Shown here one piece after another: positions 32,463 to 42,356 of a DNA stretch of 64,000 nt (its first letter is position 1; every line of letters begins with the position of its first letter). The notes below the pieces were generated by a model. The model was not told the origin of the DNA. It was given only the letters and a program-made list of their open reading frames with translations, and did no database searches. The position numbers and the translations under genes were made by a program. Source of the DNA: Candidatus Cloacimonetes bacterium 4572_55 (GTDB lineage Bacteria > 4572-55); NCBI GenBank assembly GCA_002084765.1, contig NBMB01000023.1, forward strand, positions 1-64,000, written 5' to 3'.

Positions 32463-35400
32463 ATGAAGGCTTCGACTGAAATGGAGACTCTGAAAAAGGT
32501 TTATAAAGCACTGAAAGAGGCGCAAACAAAGTTGAAAACATTAGAACAATCCGCATGCGAGCCGATTGCGATCATTGGAATGGCTTGCCGTTTTCCTGGG
32601 GGAGCAAACCGGCTCGAGGATTATTGGCGTGTGATTCGTGATGGGATCGACGCCACCAGCCAAATTCCGCCTGATCGCTGGGACGTGGAGCGATATTATG
32701 ACCCAAATCCCGAAGCGTTCGGTAAAATGTATACGAAACGCGGCGGGTTTCTCGACTGTGATATTCGCTCTTTTGATCATCAATTTTTTCAAATATCGCC
32801 CTTAGAGGCAAAGAGTCTGGATCCACAGCAGCGGCTTCTGCTGGAGGTAAGCCATGAGGCGTTGGAAGATAGCGGACTGGATATTCCCAGCCTAAAGGGT
32901 TCCAAAGTCGGGGTTTATATCGGCGTCATCAATAACGACTACAGCTCGGCTCACTGGCGGTCAGGAGATCCAGAAAAAATCAGTGGTTATGCCATCACGG
33001 GCAACGCGTTCAGCGTTGCCGCGGGTCGAATCTCCTATCGGTATGGATTTCAAGGTCCCAGCATGGCGATCGATACTGCGTGCTCTTCCTCTCTATTATC
33101 CGCGCATCTGGCTTGTCAGAGTTTGCGCCGTCGAGAATCGGACATGGCTCTAATCGGCGGGGTCAACCTGATCCTCACTCCGGAGACGCATATCGGATTC
33201 TGTCGCTTACGTTCCCTCTCCCCGGATGGACGTTGCAAGCCATTCGACGCAGACGCGGACGGTCTGGGTAGAGGCGAGGGATGCGGCATTGTTCTGCTCA
33301 AAAGAGTGTCCGACGCGCAACGGGATCGCGACCGGATCTGGGCGGTGATTCGAGGTGGAGCGGTCAATCAAGACGGCAAGAGCAATGGTCTGACCGCGCC
33401 AAATGGAGTGGCTCAGCGGCAAGTGATTCGCGCAGCTCTAAAAGATAGCGGGTTGACTCCGAATGAGATCGATTATATCGAAACCCACGGTACCGGCACG
33501 TCCCTCGGCGATCCTATTGAGATCGACGCGCTCAATCAGGTATTTGGTCAGGATCGTGACAAGGATCACCCTCTGAGAGTTGGATCAGTCAAAGCCAATA
33601 TTTCGCATCTGGAAAGCGCGGCAGGAATAGCGAGTTTGATCAAAGCCGCGCTCATGCTCACACACCGACAACTTCCCCCTCTGATCAATTTTCAACGACC
33701 CAACCCACAGATCGATTGGGAGCGCACGCGGATTCGTATAGCGGACAAACTCACCGATCTACAAGACGAAGCCGCGTATCGAATCGGAGTCAGCTCATTC
33801 GGATTCAGCGGCACAAACGTTTTTATGACCCTTGAGCACCCGCCCCAACCTTCGGATTTGGACTCTGGGGATCCAGATGGGAGCAAGGACAAAAAATCGC
33901 TATTTCTTCTGCCGATTTCCGCGGGATCGGAACCGGCTCTGTCCGATACGACTCTCCGATATGGGGATTTTCTGAGCGAAACCCACGAGAATTTACGCGA
34001 CGTCTGTTATACAGCAGGCGTGAGCCGCGCCCGTCTCCCCAACCGACTGGCGATAACCGCGACATCGACGGAGGACGCCGCGCAAGCACTGACAATGTAT
34101 CGTCAAGAGGGACGTCATCCGCGGGTTGCCTCCAAACGTCGCTCTCTGGATAACGACCGGATTGTTTTTCTCTTCACGGGTCAAGGCTCGCAATATCACC
34201 GCATGGCCGAGGATTTATATCACAGCGATTCGGTTTTTCAGGAGACAATCCACCGATGTAACGATCTGCTGAAGCCGCTTATGAAACCGAGACTCATAGA
34301 CCTGCTCTACGGCGTTGGATCCGAGGAGATGATCCATCAAACTGTTTATACGCAACCGGTTATATTTTCTGTCGAGTACGCGTTGGCAAAAATGTGGGAG
34401 TCGTGGGGGGTCGCGCCATCGGTCGTTATGGGACACAGTATTGGCGAATATGTCGCAGCGTGTCTGGCTCGCGTTTTTAGCCTGGAACATGGGCTGAAGT
34501 TGGTCGCGGCGCGCGGTCAGTTGATGCAGTCCCTTCCGGATAACGGTGCTATGGCGGTGGTCGTCGCCAGACCGGAGCGAGTTGAACACGTTATCCAATC
34601 CTATTCGGAACGGATATCTATCGCAGCAGTGAACGCGCCGGAAAACACGGTCGTCTCAGGGGATCAAGAAGCGATCGAGGAGATGCGGATGCGATTCGCC
34701 GAGGATAATATCCCCTCTCAGCCGCTGCGGATTTCGCAGGGGATTCATTCCCATCTGATGGACCCAATTTTGGAGCGATTTCAGGCAATCGCAGAGGAGA
34801 TCGACTACTCGTCGCCAAAAATCCCGATTGTCTCCAACGCGACTGGTCGGATAATCCACGAGGACTCGGGCGGAAAAGTGGATTCCATGACTCAGCCGGA
34901 ATATTGGACTCGGCATATTCGCGGTCCCGTGCGCTTTTATGAATCGATAAAGACGCTGGATCAAGCGGGTTATCAAATATTTTTGGAGGCGGGCGCGACA
35001 TCGACTCTAATCAGTCTGGGACTGCAATGCGCGCCGGATAATCGAGGTTTGTGGCTGCCGACATTGGGCGTCAACAATTCGCTATACAACATGAGACCGT
35101 ATAAAATTGATGGACGGAGCGATTGGGAATCGGTTCTTTCCGCGGTCGGTCAGCTCTACGCGCACGGTATCGATATGGACTGGACTCGCGTGCAGCCGAC
35201 TGGTCGTAAGATCAGTTTGCCAACCTATCCTTTTCAACGGGAAAGACATTGGATGGAACCCTTTGGTCGGGAAGTCCCGCCTGAGGACGCGTCGTCAGAA
35301 TCTCACAAAAAAGTTCAACTGGAAAAGCGGAGTATGGAAATGAAAAAGGAATCGATCGATCAATCGAATGTGATCAAAGAGATGGCGCGTTTGCTGGAAG

Positions 35401-38400
35401 ACGCGTCTGGCGTCAAAATTCGGGAGGAACTGTTTGACACAAATCTGTTAGAGTTAGGGCTGGACTCATTGATGCTGACGCGATTGCGGAATGAGATCAA
35501 GCATACGTTTGGCGTCGAGCTGGAGATAAGCCTATTTTTCCAAGAAACCGATACTTTTACTAAAATCGCTGATTATATCAATCGCCATGCTCCCAAGTCT
35601 CGGATAACGGAAAAAAGTTCTATGAGCCAAGGGGATCGAGAAGCGGGCGATTTCCTACAACCGAGCGGCGTTTTACCATCGCGTTCTCCTATCTCGGATA
35701 AAAATCGCGGCATGGTTGATCTTTTTTCTCAGCAACTTCAACTTATGGAAAATCAATTGGAGATCCTCCGTTCAACAGGTGAGAAACCCGCTCTCGACCC
35801 ACGGTCTCGTCCCTTGCCGGCGCATGACGCGAGAGCGTCTGCAAGGAGAGGGCAAAAATTAAGAGCTATGCGAATTGAGCCGGATGAATTGACTCCAAAT
35901 CAGGCGGGCTTTATCCGTGATTTCACCGAACGATACACCTCCAAGACAACTCGATCCAAAAAATATATCGACCAATATCGTCCACTTTTTTCGGACTGGA
36001 TCAATTCACTGAACTTCCGCCACTCCTTGAAGGAGATCATTTATCCGATTGTGTCGGATCGAGCCGCGGGGTCTCGTATTTGGGACATTGACGGCAACGA
36101 ATATATTGATCTGGCAATGGGTTACGGCGTCAACCTGTTCGGGAATAGCCCGCCTTTTATTAACCAAGCCCTGTCTCGGCAATTGGAACGGGGATATGGA
36201 TTGGGTCCTCAATCGGACTTGACTGGACCCGTGGCAAAACTGATCCACGAGCTGACTGGCGTGGAGCGAGTCGCTTTTTGCAATACGGGATCAGAAGCGG
36301 TGATGGTGGCTCTGCGTCTGGCGCGATCAGTGACTGGGCGGGATAAAATAGCACTTTTTTCCGGTTCCTATCACGGCACTTTTGATGGAGTTCTGGCTGA
36401 GGCGTCGCCTGCTGGAATAGAATTTGGCAGCGTCCCAGGTGCTTCTGGAACTTCGCCGCACATGGTGGAAAATGTGCTGACGCTGAACTATGGGACGGAT
36501 CAGGCGTTGGAAATGATTCGCCGTCACAGTGGGGAATTGGCGGCTGTGTTGACAGAGCCTGTTCAAAGCCGAAATCCAAGCCTACAGCCAAAAAAGTTTC
36601 TACGCGAGCTGCGAGGGATCACTCAAGAGAGCGGCGTTGCGCTCATTTTCGACGAGGTACTGACTGGATTTCGCGTGCATCCCGGAGGATCTCAAGCCTG
36701 GTTTGGCGTGCAATCTGACATCGTGACATACGGAAAAGTTGTCGGCGGCGGCATGCCGATCGGAATTGTAGCCGGATCTGCCCAGTATCTGGACGCGATC
36801 GACGGCGGCGTGTGGCGATTCGGCGATGATTCCTTTCCCGACAAAGAGGTCTCGGCATTTGCCGGCACTTTCTGCAAACATCCGCTGACAATGGCCGCGG
36901 CGCAAGCCTCTCTCCTGCGGTTAAAACAGGGAGGCGAGGCACTTCAGGAATCGATCAACGCGAGGACTAAGAGGCTCGCCGATCTTCTGAATCGTTTCTT
37001 CCAAGAGGAAAATATCCCGATTCAAATGCACTATTTTGGATCGGTTTTTCGGCTCGAATCTTACGGCAAATATAGCCAAATTTTGCAACCAATCGAGATG
37101 GAACTCTTTTTTCGCCTCTTATTGGAGAAGGGCGTTTATACATGGGAACGCCGTGTATGCTTCCTCTCCACCGCGCACACGGACGACGACGTCCATACAA
37201 TTTTTGAGAAGGTCAGGGAGGCTATCCATGAGATGCGGGAAGTCGGTTTTTGGGACGAATCTGGCAAAAGTATCTCGCCTCAACTCGGTCAATCCGAAAC
37301 CGCGTCTGTAAAAGAGGTGGAAAAAAAGATGGGTCAGAAGTCGCAGACTTTGCCAGATGACGCGTCAAAAGAGGCTCTGGATAGTTCGGATGATACAAAA
37401 ATCAAAAAGATATCTCTGACCGATGCGCAAAAACAACTCTTTTTCTTGACAAAACTGAATGAGAATGCAAAAGGGGCTTATACGGAATCCGTAGCGATCA
37501 AGTTGAGGGGGCAAATTTATCACCATCGTTTTCAAGAAGCGGTCGATCGTCTGATAGAGAGACACGACTCCTTACGCGCAGAGATCGACAAGGATGGTCA
37601 GACGCTCATTATCTATCCGTTCGTTCGTGTGCCTGTGGCCCAGATTGAGCTGGATGGAAAGAGGAAAAAAGAGGATTGGTTGTCGGAGAACAGCCAGCGG
37701 CAGTTTGATCTGCACTGCGCGCCTTTGATCCGCATCAGCCTGCTACAATTAAATCGGAATGAGAGCTTGCTGGTAATCAACGTGCATCATATCGTTGTTG
37801 ATGGGATTTCCATCTCCTTGATTTTTCGTGACTTGTGTCGATTATACAACGCGGCTGTGGATGGAAACCCCCTGACTCTTGACCCATCTCCTAAGCCAAT
37901 TGATTTTCTTCGCCAACAGCGATCCTATCTCAAAAGCGACCAGTATCAGACCGATGAAAACTATTGGCTGGCGCAATTCCCGGACGGATTTTCGGCTGTG
38001 GATTTCCCTACGGACTTTTCCCGAACTCCCATGTTCACTTTTAAGGGTGCTCGGTATCAACCCTTGATACAAGGCTGGCTTTATCACCAGATCAAAGAGT
38101 TTAGCAAAGCGCAGCGCAGCACATCGTTTATGGTTCTGCTCGCCGCCTATACTCTCCTGATCCACCGACTTTCTGGCAGCGAGCGCGTCACCATTGCTTT
38201 CCCAGTATCGGGGCGAGATTTTGATAACGGCGAGGCTATGGTGGGCTATTGCGCGCATCTCATGCTCTTTCACAGCCATATTGATCTCGACGAACCATTT
38301 GTAAACTACTTAAACCGCGTCAAAAAACAGCTTTCCACGTCCTATCATCATCAACAATACCCTTTTTCCAGCCTCAGCAAAAAGCTGAAACTACAAAATT

Positions 38401-40655
38401 TTTCCCATGGTTCCGGCATCCCATTCAGCTTTAATTTGGACAGGTTAACCGGATTCCCGAAAATGACCGGTCTGGAAATAGAGTATGAGACCCTACCCCT
38501 CAGTCAGGCTAAATACGATTTGAATTTGGATGTATTGGAGATCAAGGAGTCGCTACTGTTTAAGTTTGAATACGCGACAGACTTGTTTAAAAGCGGGACT
38601 ATTCGACGTATCGCCACCAATCTGTTGACGCTACTCAGCTCGGTGATCTCTCATCCCGAATGCCCCGTTGGTAAGACGGCTATTATGACGCGGGCGCAGC
38701 GTATCAGAATTATTAACGAATGGAATGAAACCGACTTTGAACTTCCTGACAAATGCTGTCATCAGCTATTTGAGGAGCAGGTGGAACGCACCCCGGGAAA
38801 TATTGCGGCGCAGTTCCAAGATAGGAAAATCACATACGGGGAGTTGAACGGGAGAGCAAACCGTCTTGCTGGCTATCTTATTGACAAACATCGTGTTAAA
38901 TCAGATACGATTATCACCTTATTGGCTGAGCGAAATATTAATTTTTTGATCACAGTTCTGGCGATTTTCAAAGCCGGGGGTTCGTATCAGCCGCTTGATC
39001 CCCTTTCGCCGCCCGCGCGCATTCGCCAAATTCTGCAAGAGAGCCAGCCTGATTTTGTGCTGTGTTCTACAACTTTTCGTTCACTGCTTCTGGAATCGCT
39101 GGACGATATGGATGATCCGCCCGACCTTTTTTATCTCCAAGACATGTTTAAGCCAGGGCAGACCGGAGCAAATTTGACCCCTCGATCGACCTTGGATCAT
39201 CTCGCATACATCATTTATACTTCTGGATCCACAGGCGTCCCAAAAGGTGCTATGGTGGAGCAAGGAAATATGGTCAACCATATCCACGCAAAAATAAAGG
39301 ACCTGCAACTGACCGCGGAGGATGTGGTCGCGCAAAACGGTATGCAGAGCTTTGACGTTTCGGTCTGGCAATTTTTAGCACCCCTGCTTGTTGGCGCAAA
39401 AACGTATATTTTCAGCGATGAAGAGGCGAGAGATCCGGCTCTGCTGCTGACCGCCGCGTCTCAAGCCCGAATCACGGTTCTGGAGGTTGTGCCAACCATG
39501 CTGCGGATGATGCTCGACGAGCTGGACAAACGCCCCCATTACAACCTCTCCAGACTCCGGTGGATCATCCCGACAGGCGAGCCGCTATCGCCAGAACTGT
39601 GCCGTCGCTGGTTCGCACATTTCCCGAAAATCCCCATGCTGAACGTGTATGGACCGTCGGAGTGCGGAGATAATGTCACGCACTGCCGTATTGATCAGCC
39701 CCCCGCGACAGAAGTCGTGAATATGTCCATCGGCAGACCGACCATCAATAACAAAATTTATATTCTGGATAAACTCATGCAGCCGGTTCCTATCGGCGTG
39801 ACAGGCGAGATTCACATCAGTGGGGCAAATGTGGGCAGGGGGTATTTGAATAATCCCAAACGCACAGAGCAGGCTTTTCTGCCAAATTCCTTTGGCGACG
39901 GCCCTCTGTATAAAACCGGGGATCTGGCCCGCTATAGAATGGATGGAGAAATTGAATTCCTGAGCCGAGCCGATTTTCAGGTGAAGATTCGCGGATTTCG
40001 GATCGAATTGGGAGAGATCGAAGCGAGAATGCTGAATTTCTCCAGCGTACGGGAATGCGTGGTCACCGCGAAAAAAGACCATAAGGGAGATAATCACCTT
40101 GCGGCGTATGTCGTGTTCCGACCCACCGCGAGGAGGGAATCCGTTATTGTGGAGGAACTGCGAGCCTTCTTAGGCAAATGGATTCCAGAATTTATGATCC
40201 CAGCATACATAGTTCCGCTTAGCCAAATGCCGCTCACTCGCACAGGGAAAATTGATCGGAAGAGGCTACCAAATCCGGAAGATCAGGATATTGTCCTCGC
40301 TTCCAAATATGTCGCGCCTCGCACTGATCTGGAAAAACGGATCGCTCAGATATGGCAGGAGGTGATCGGTCGGGAAAAGGTGGGAATCCACGATAATTAT
40401 CTCGCGCTGGGAGGAGATTCTATCAAAGCAGTTCAGATCGCATCCCGATTGCGACAAACGAAGAGTCCTCAGGAAAAGGGGATCGTTATTAAGCTACGAG
40501 ATCTCTTTCGATTTCCCACGGTCTCGAAATTTTCCGCTCATATCGCCAAGAGTGACGATCGGGAAAAAAAGCATGAAACTTCCGAGACAACGCCGGATCA
40601 GTTGACATATAATGGGTTAGATCAGGACGATCTCGACCAAATATTCGGTGGGTGA
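32463..40655 (+). CDS. Hybrid PKS-NRPS megasynthase (KS-AT-ACP-AMT-C-A-PCP)
   Basis: 2730 residues. An N-terminal Lys/Glu-rich helix (METLKKVYKALKEAQTKLKT) could be a docking coiled coil. The ketosynthase (about 33-460) has C207 (DTACSSS), H342 (ETHGTGTS) and H382 (KANISH). The acyltransferase (565-860) has S659 in GHSIGEY, but QGIH where malonyl ATs usually have HAFH. ACP: S1002 in LGLDSL. A PLP aminotransferase of the glutamate-semialdehyde type (about 1150-1610) has K1425 in TYGKVVGGG. Condensation domain: HHIVVDG at 1775-1781. Adenylation domain: YTSGSTGVPKG, VYGPSE, and the final Lys in RTGKIDRK. PCP: S2653 in LGGDSIKA. There is no ketoreductase, thioesterase or reductase. The expected product is a beta-amino acyl chain (keto group transaminated on the ACP, as in iturin/mycosubtilin and microginin-type systems) joined to one amino acid. 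The starter supplier, the phosphopantetheinyl transferase and the release enzyme are not in the window. Confidence 0.93.
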   Translation: MKASTEMETLKKVYKALKEAQTKLKTLEQSACEPIAIIGMACRFPGGANRLEDYWRVIRDGIDATSQIPPDRWDVERYYDPNPEAFGKMYTKRGGFLDCDIRSFDHQFFQISPLEAKSLDPQQRLLLEVSHEALEDSGLDIPSLKGSKVGVYIGVINNDYSSAHWRSGDPEKISGYAITGNAFSVAAGRISYRYGFQGPSMAIDTACSSSLLSAHLACQSLRRRESDMALIGGVNLILTPETHIGFCRLRSLSPDGRCKPFDADADGLGRGEGCGIVLLKRVSDAQRDRDRIWAVIRGGAVNQDGKSNGLTAPNGVAQRQVIRAALKDSGLTPNEIDYIETHGTGTSLGDPIEIDALNQVFGQDRDKDHPLRVGSVKANISHLESAAGIASLIKAALMLTHRQLPPLINFQRPNPQIDWERTRIRIADKLTDLQDEAAYRIGVSSFGFSGTNVFMTLEHPPQPSDLDSGDPDGSKDKKSLFLLPISAGSEPALSDTTLRYGDFLSETHENLRDVCYTAGVSRARLPNRLAITATSTEDAAQALTMYRQEGRHPRVASKRRSLDNDRIVFLFTGQGSQYHRMAEDLYHSDSVFQETIHRCNDLLKPLMKPRLIDLLYGVGSEEMIHQTVYTQPVIFSVEYALAKMWESWGVAPSVVMGHSIGEYVAACLARVFSLEHGLKLVAARGQLMQSLPDNGAMAVVVARPERVEHVIQSYSERISIAAVNAPENTVVSGDQEAIEEMRMRFAEDNIPSQPLRISQGIHSHLMDPILERFQAIAEEIDYSSPKIPIVSNATGRIIHEDSGGKVDSMTQPEYWTRHIRGPVRFYESIKTLDQAGYQIFLEAGATSTLISLGLQCAPDNRGLWLPTLGVNNSLYNMRPYKIDGRSDWESVLSAVGQLYAHGIDMDWTRVQPTGRKISLPTYPFQRERHWMEPFGREVPPEDASSESHKKVQLEKRSMEMKKESIDQSNVIKEMARLLEDASGVKIREELFDTNLLELGLDSLMLTRLRNEIKHTFGVELEISLFFQETDTFTKIADYINRHAPKSRITEKSSMSQGDREAGDFLQPSGVLPSRSPISDKNRGMVDLFSQQLQLMENQLEILRSTGEKPALDPRSRPLPAHDARASARRGQKLRAMRIEPDELTPNQAGFIRDFTERYTSKTTRSKKYIDQYRPLFSDWINSLNFRHSLKEIIYPIVSDRAAGSRIWDIDGNEYIDLAMGYGVNLFGNSPPFINQALSRQLERGYGLGPQSDLTGPVAKLIHELTGVERVAFCNTGSEAVMVALRLARSVTGRDKIALFSGSYHGTFDGVLAEASPAGIEFGSVPGASGTSPHMVENVLTLNYGTDQALEMIRRHSGELAAVLTEPVQSRNPSLQPKKFLRELRGITQESGVALIFDEVLTGFRVHPGGSQAWFGVQSDIVTYGKVVGGGMPIGIVAGSAQYLDAIDGGVWRFGDDSFPDKEVSAFAGTFCKHPLTMAAAQASLLRLKQGGEALQESINARTKRLADLLNRFFQEENIPIQMHYFGSVFRLESYGKYSQILQPIEMELFFRLLLEKGVYTWERRVCFLSTAHTDDDVHTIFEKVREAIHEMREVGFWDESGKSISPQLGQSETASVKEVEKKMGQKSQTLPDDASKEALDSSDDTKIKKISLTDAQKQLFFLTKLNENAKGAYTESVAIKLRGQIYHHRFQEAVDRLIERHDSLRAEIDKDGQTLIIYPFVRVPVAQIELDGKRKKEDWLSENSQRQFDLHCAPLIRISLLQLNRNESLLVINVHHIVVDGISISLIFRDLCRLYNAAVDGNPLTLDPSPKPIDFLRQQRSYLKSDQYQTDENYWLAQFPDGFSAVDFPTDFSRTPMFTFKGARYQPLIQGWLYHQIKEFSKAQRSTSFMVLLAAYTLLIHRLSGSERVTIAFPVSGRDFDNGEAMVGYCAHLMLFHSHIDLDEPFVNYLNRVKKQLSTSYHHQQYPFSSLSKKLKLQNFSHGSGIPFSFNLDRLTGFPKMTGLEIEYETLPLSQAKYDLNLDVLEIKESLLFKFEYATDLFKSGTIRRIATNLLTLLSSVISHPECPVGKTAIMTRAQRIRIINEWNETDFELPDKCCHQLFEEQVERTPGNIAAQFQDRKITYGELNGRANRLAGYLIDKHRVKSDTIITLLAERNINFLITVLAIFKAGGSYQPLDPLSPPARIRQILQESQPDFVLCSTTFRSLLLESLDDMDDPPDLFYLQDMFKPGQTGANLTPRSTLDHLAYIIYTSGSTGVPKGAMVEQGNMVNHIHAKIKDLQLTAEDVVAQNGMQSFDVSVWQFLAPLLVGAKTYIFSDEEARDPALLLTAASQARITVLEVVPTMLRMMLDELDKRPHYNLSRLRWIIPTGEPLSPELCRRWFAHFPKIPMLNVYGPSECGDNVTHCRIDQPPATEVVNMSIGRPTINNKIYILDKLMQPVPIGVTGEIHISGANVGRGYLNNPKRTEQAFLPNSFGDGPLYKTGDLARYRMDGEIEFLSRADFQVKIRGFRIELGEIEARMLNFSSVRECVVTAKKDHKGDNHLAAYVVFRPTARRESVIVEELRAFLGKWIPEFMIPAYIVPLSQMPLTRTGKIDRKRLPNPEDQDIVLASKYVAPRTDLEKRIAQIWQEVIGREKVGIHDNYLALGGDSIKAVQIASRLRQTKSPQEKGIVIKLRDLFRFPTVSKFSAHIAKSDDREKKHETSETTPDQLTYNGLDQDDLDQIFGG

Positions 40656-40723
40656 TTTGTTTGAACTGTTATGAAATCTGTAGATTTTTTTTTCTGAAGC
40701 GTTCTATTTTTATAGATATTTTA

Positions 40724-40752
40724 TTGCGGAATCTGAGGAAAATTTATATCTT
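40724..40752 (+). promoter_or_regulatory. Possible promoter of the lipoprotein gene
   Basis: TTGCGG (40724-40729), 17 bases, TATCTT (40747-40752). Moderate match. It would give the lipoprotein gene its own transcript, separate from the megasynthase. Confidence 0.4.
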
Positions 40753-40828
40753 AGAGCGGCTTAACCTGAGCAGACGTTATGGGCGTCTCAATTTCAATTC
40801 TTTTTTCTAAAATTATGGGAGTAAAACA

Positions 40829-42142
40829 ATGCAACAACACACGTTCAAATGGCGACAAAAATCATGGATCGCCATCTTTTTGGTTTTGGCGTTTGTAGTA
40901 CTTGCCGGATGCGACGACGATGATGACGATCTCACCTTTGGCAGTGTTTCGGGGACGATCACCTTTCTCGATCAAATGCCCGACGCTGGCCAGATCTCGC
41001 TTAATCTTCTGGAATCGGAAGATGTCAAAGCAGAACAGACCATTGATGTGGCAACTATCAGCAATAATAGCCTGGAGTTCACGTTTACCGAAGTCGATCT
41101 GGGCTCGTACACCATCGCCATCCGCTGGATCGAGGATCAAAAAACGTATTTTATCGATCAATCGGCTCTATTTAGTTTGACAAACGATAATCCTGATCTG
41201 AGCAATTTTGCCATTACAGCCAGTTTTGCAGCAGCCAAATTTGCCAGAGCTCTTAGCAAGGCAACCGAATTCATAACAAATTCTCAAAATGCTGACGGAG
41301 GCTTTCCCTTCCGAATCGAAATCTCGCAAGATAGTGATTTTGAAACTACTACTTGGGCCACGCGAGCACTGCTCATGACCGGGGCGGACGTTAACAGCCC
41401 TGATATCGTCTCCGCGCTGAATTATATCCAAGAGGCTCAAACCGATGATGGCTATTATAATGAAGTCAATACAGCGCACTCTGGTTTTGCGCTTCTGACC
41501 TTGACCGAGGCGGGAGTTGAGGGCCCGGCTGTGGACGCCGCCGTTGCTTGGTTGAAAGACGCCCAGCAGGACGATGGCGGTTGGGGTAGCGGGTTGACGC
41601 CCCCCTCCATGACGATATACACCGGCGTGGTTATGACAGCCCTGAACGCGGCAGGGGTTCCAAGTACCGATCCAGTCATGGTTAATTGCGTTGCTTTCTG
41701 CGAGAACACCCAAAATATGGATGGCGGATGGGCTATGGTAAGCGGCGATTCGTGGTCCATGACCACCGGTTGGATATTGCAATCCCTTTTGTGGCTCGGC
41801 GTGGATAATAACTCGGACGTTATCCAAAATGCGCGCGCTTTTCTATATTCCTGTCAGCATGAGGATGGAGGTTTTGGTCAGATGCCGCCCACTCCATCCG
41901 ATCCTGAATTGACCGCTTACGCCATGCTTCCGCTGCTGCTGCTGGAAGGTAAGACAGCAGAGATGACGGAAGCCGCTTATTACCTAAGCGATCTTCAGCA
42001 GGATGACGGAACCTACGTCAGTGCTACCCCGATCGAGATCGAAAATCCGGAAAAAAATCTGCAGACCACTTCATTTGCTGTCTGGGCATTAGATTTTTAC
42101 CTTGATTCGGAGATCACAAATCATTCGAATTCGAGACCATAG
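40829..42142 (+). CDS. Lipoprotein with prenyltransferase/squalene-oxidase-like repeats
   Basis: 437 residues. The signal peptide ends in the lipobox VLAGC, directly followed by a run of aspartates (CDDDDDD), which in many bacteria accompanies surface or outer-membrane targeting. Residues about 40-130 form a beta-rich domain. From about 140 there are repeated units of the alpha/alpha-toroid type, each with an NADGGF-like turn: QNADGGFPF, QTDDGYYNE, QQDDGGWGSG, QNMDGGWAM, QHEDGGFGQM, QQDDGTYVS. This fold occurs in protein prenyltransferase beta subunits, terpene cyclases and complement-type thioester proteins. The DCTAE or DxDD acid motifs of cyclases are not visible, so an enzyme role is doubtful. 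It may bind a ligand or protein on the surface. It lies 173 bases after the megasynthase, with its own possible promoter. Confidence 0.8.
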   Translation: MQQHTFKWRQKSWIAIFLVLAFVVLAGCDDDDDDLTFGSVSGTITFLDQMPDAGQISLNLLESEDVKAEQTIDVATISNNSLEFTFTEVDLGSYTIAIRWIEDQKTYFIDQSALFSLTNDNPDLSNFAITASFAAAKFARALSKATEFITNSQNADGGFPFRIEISQDSDFETTTWATRALLMTGADVNSPDIVSALNYIQEAQTDDGYYNEVNTAHSGFALLTLTEAGVEGPAVDAAVAWLKDAQQDDGGWGSGLTPPSMTIYTGVVMTALNAAGVPSTDPVMVNCVAFCENTQNMDGGWAMVSGDSWSMTTGWILQSLLWLGVDNNSDVIQNARAFLYSCQHEDGGFGQMPPTPSDPELTAYAMLPLLLLEGKTAEMTEAAYYLSDLQQDDGTYVSATPIEIENPEKNLQTTSFAVWALDFYLDSEITNHSNSRP

Positions 42143-42171
42143 CTTTTTGAAAAAAAGACCAAAATTTGATA

Positions 42172-42213
42172 CAAAAAAAAAATCCCCGACGTACTATCGG
42201 GGATTTTTTTTTG
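42172..42213. terminator. Bidirectional intrinsic terminator
   Basis: A-run, TCCCCGA, loop CGTACTA, TCGGGGA, T-run. It lies 30 bases after the lipoprotein stop and is strong in both directions. Confidence 0.9.
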
Positions 42214-42224
42214 TTACGGAATTC

Positions 42225-42262
42225 GATCCGATCCGCAGATTACACAGATTATCGCAGATTAA
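42225..42262. repeat. Intergenic repeat
   Basis: GATCCGATCCGCAGATTACA then CAGATTATCGCAGATTAA. It is the last clear copy of this family in the window. Further right only CTCTGCGCACTCTGCGGATC (about 42484-42503) is vaguely similar. Confidence 0.85.
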
Positions 42263-42356
42263 GATCGTGAACAGACTTACCAAATGGGGTTCCCGAAAAT
42301 ATAGAGATGCAATTAGTGCATTTGATAATTTTTTGTCTATTTCCGCTAAATCCACA

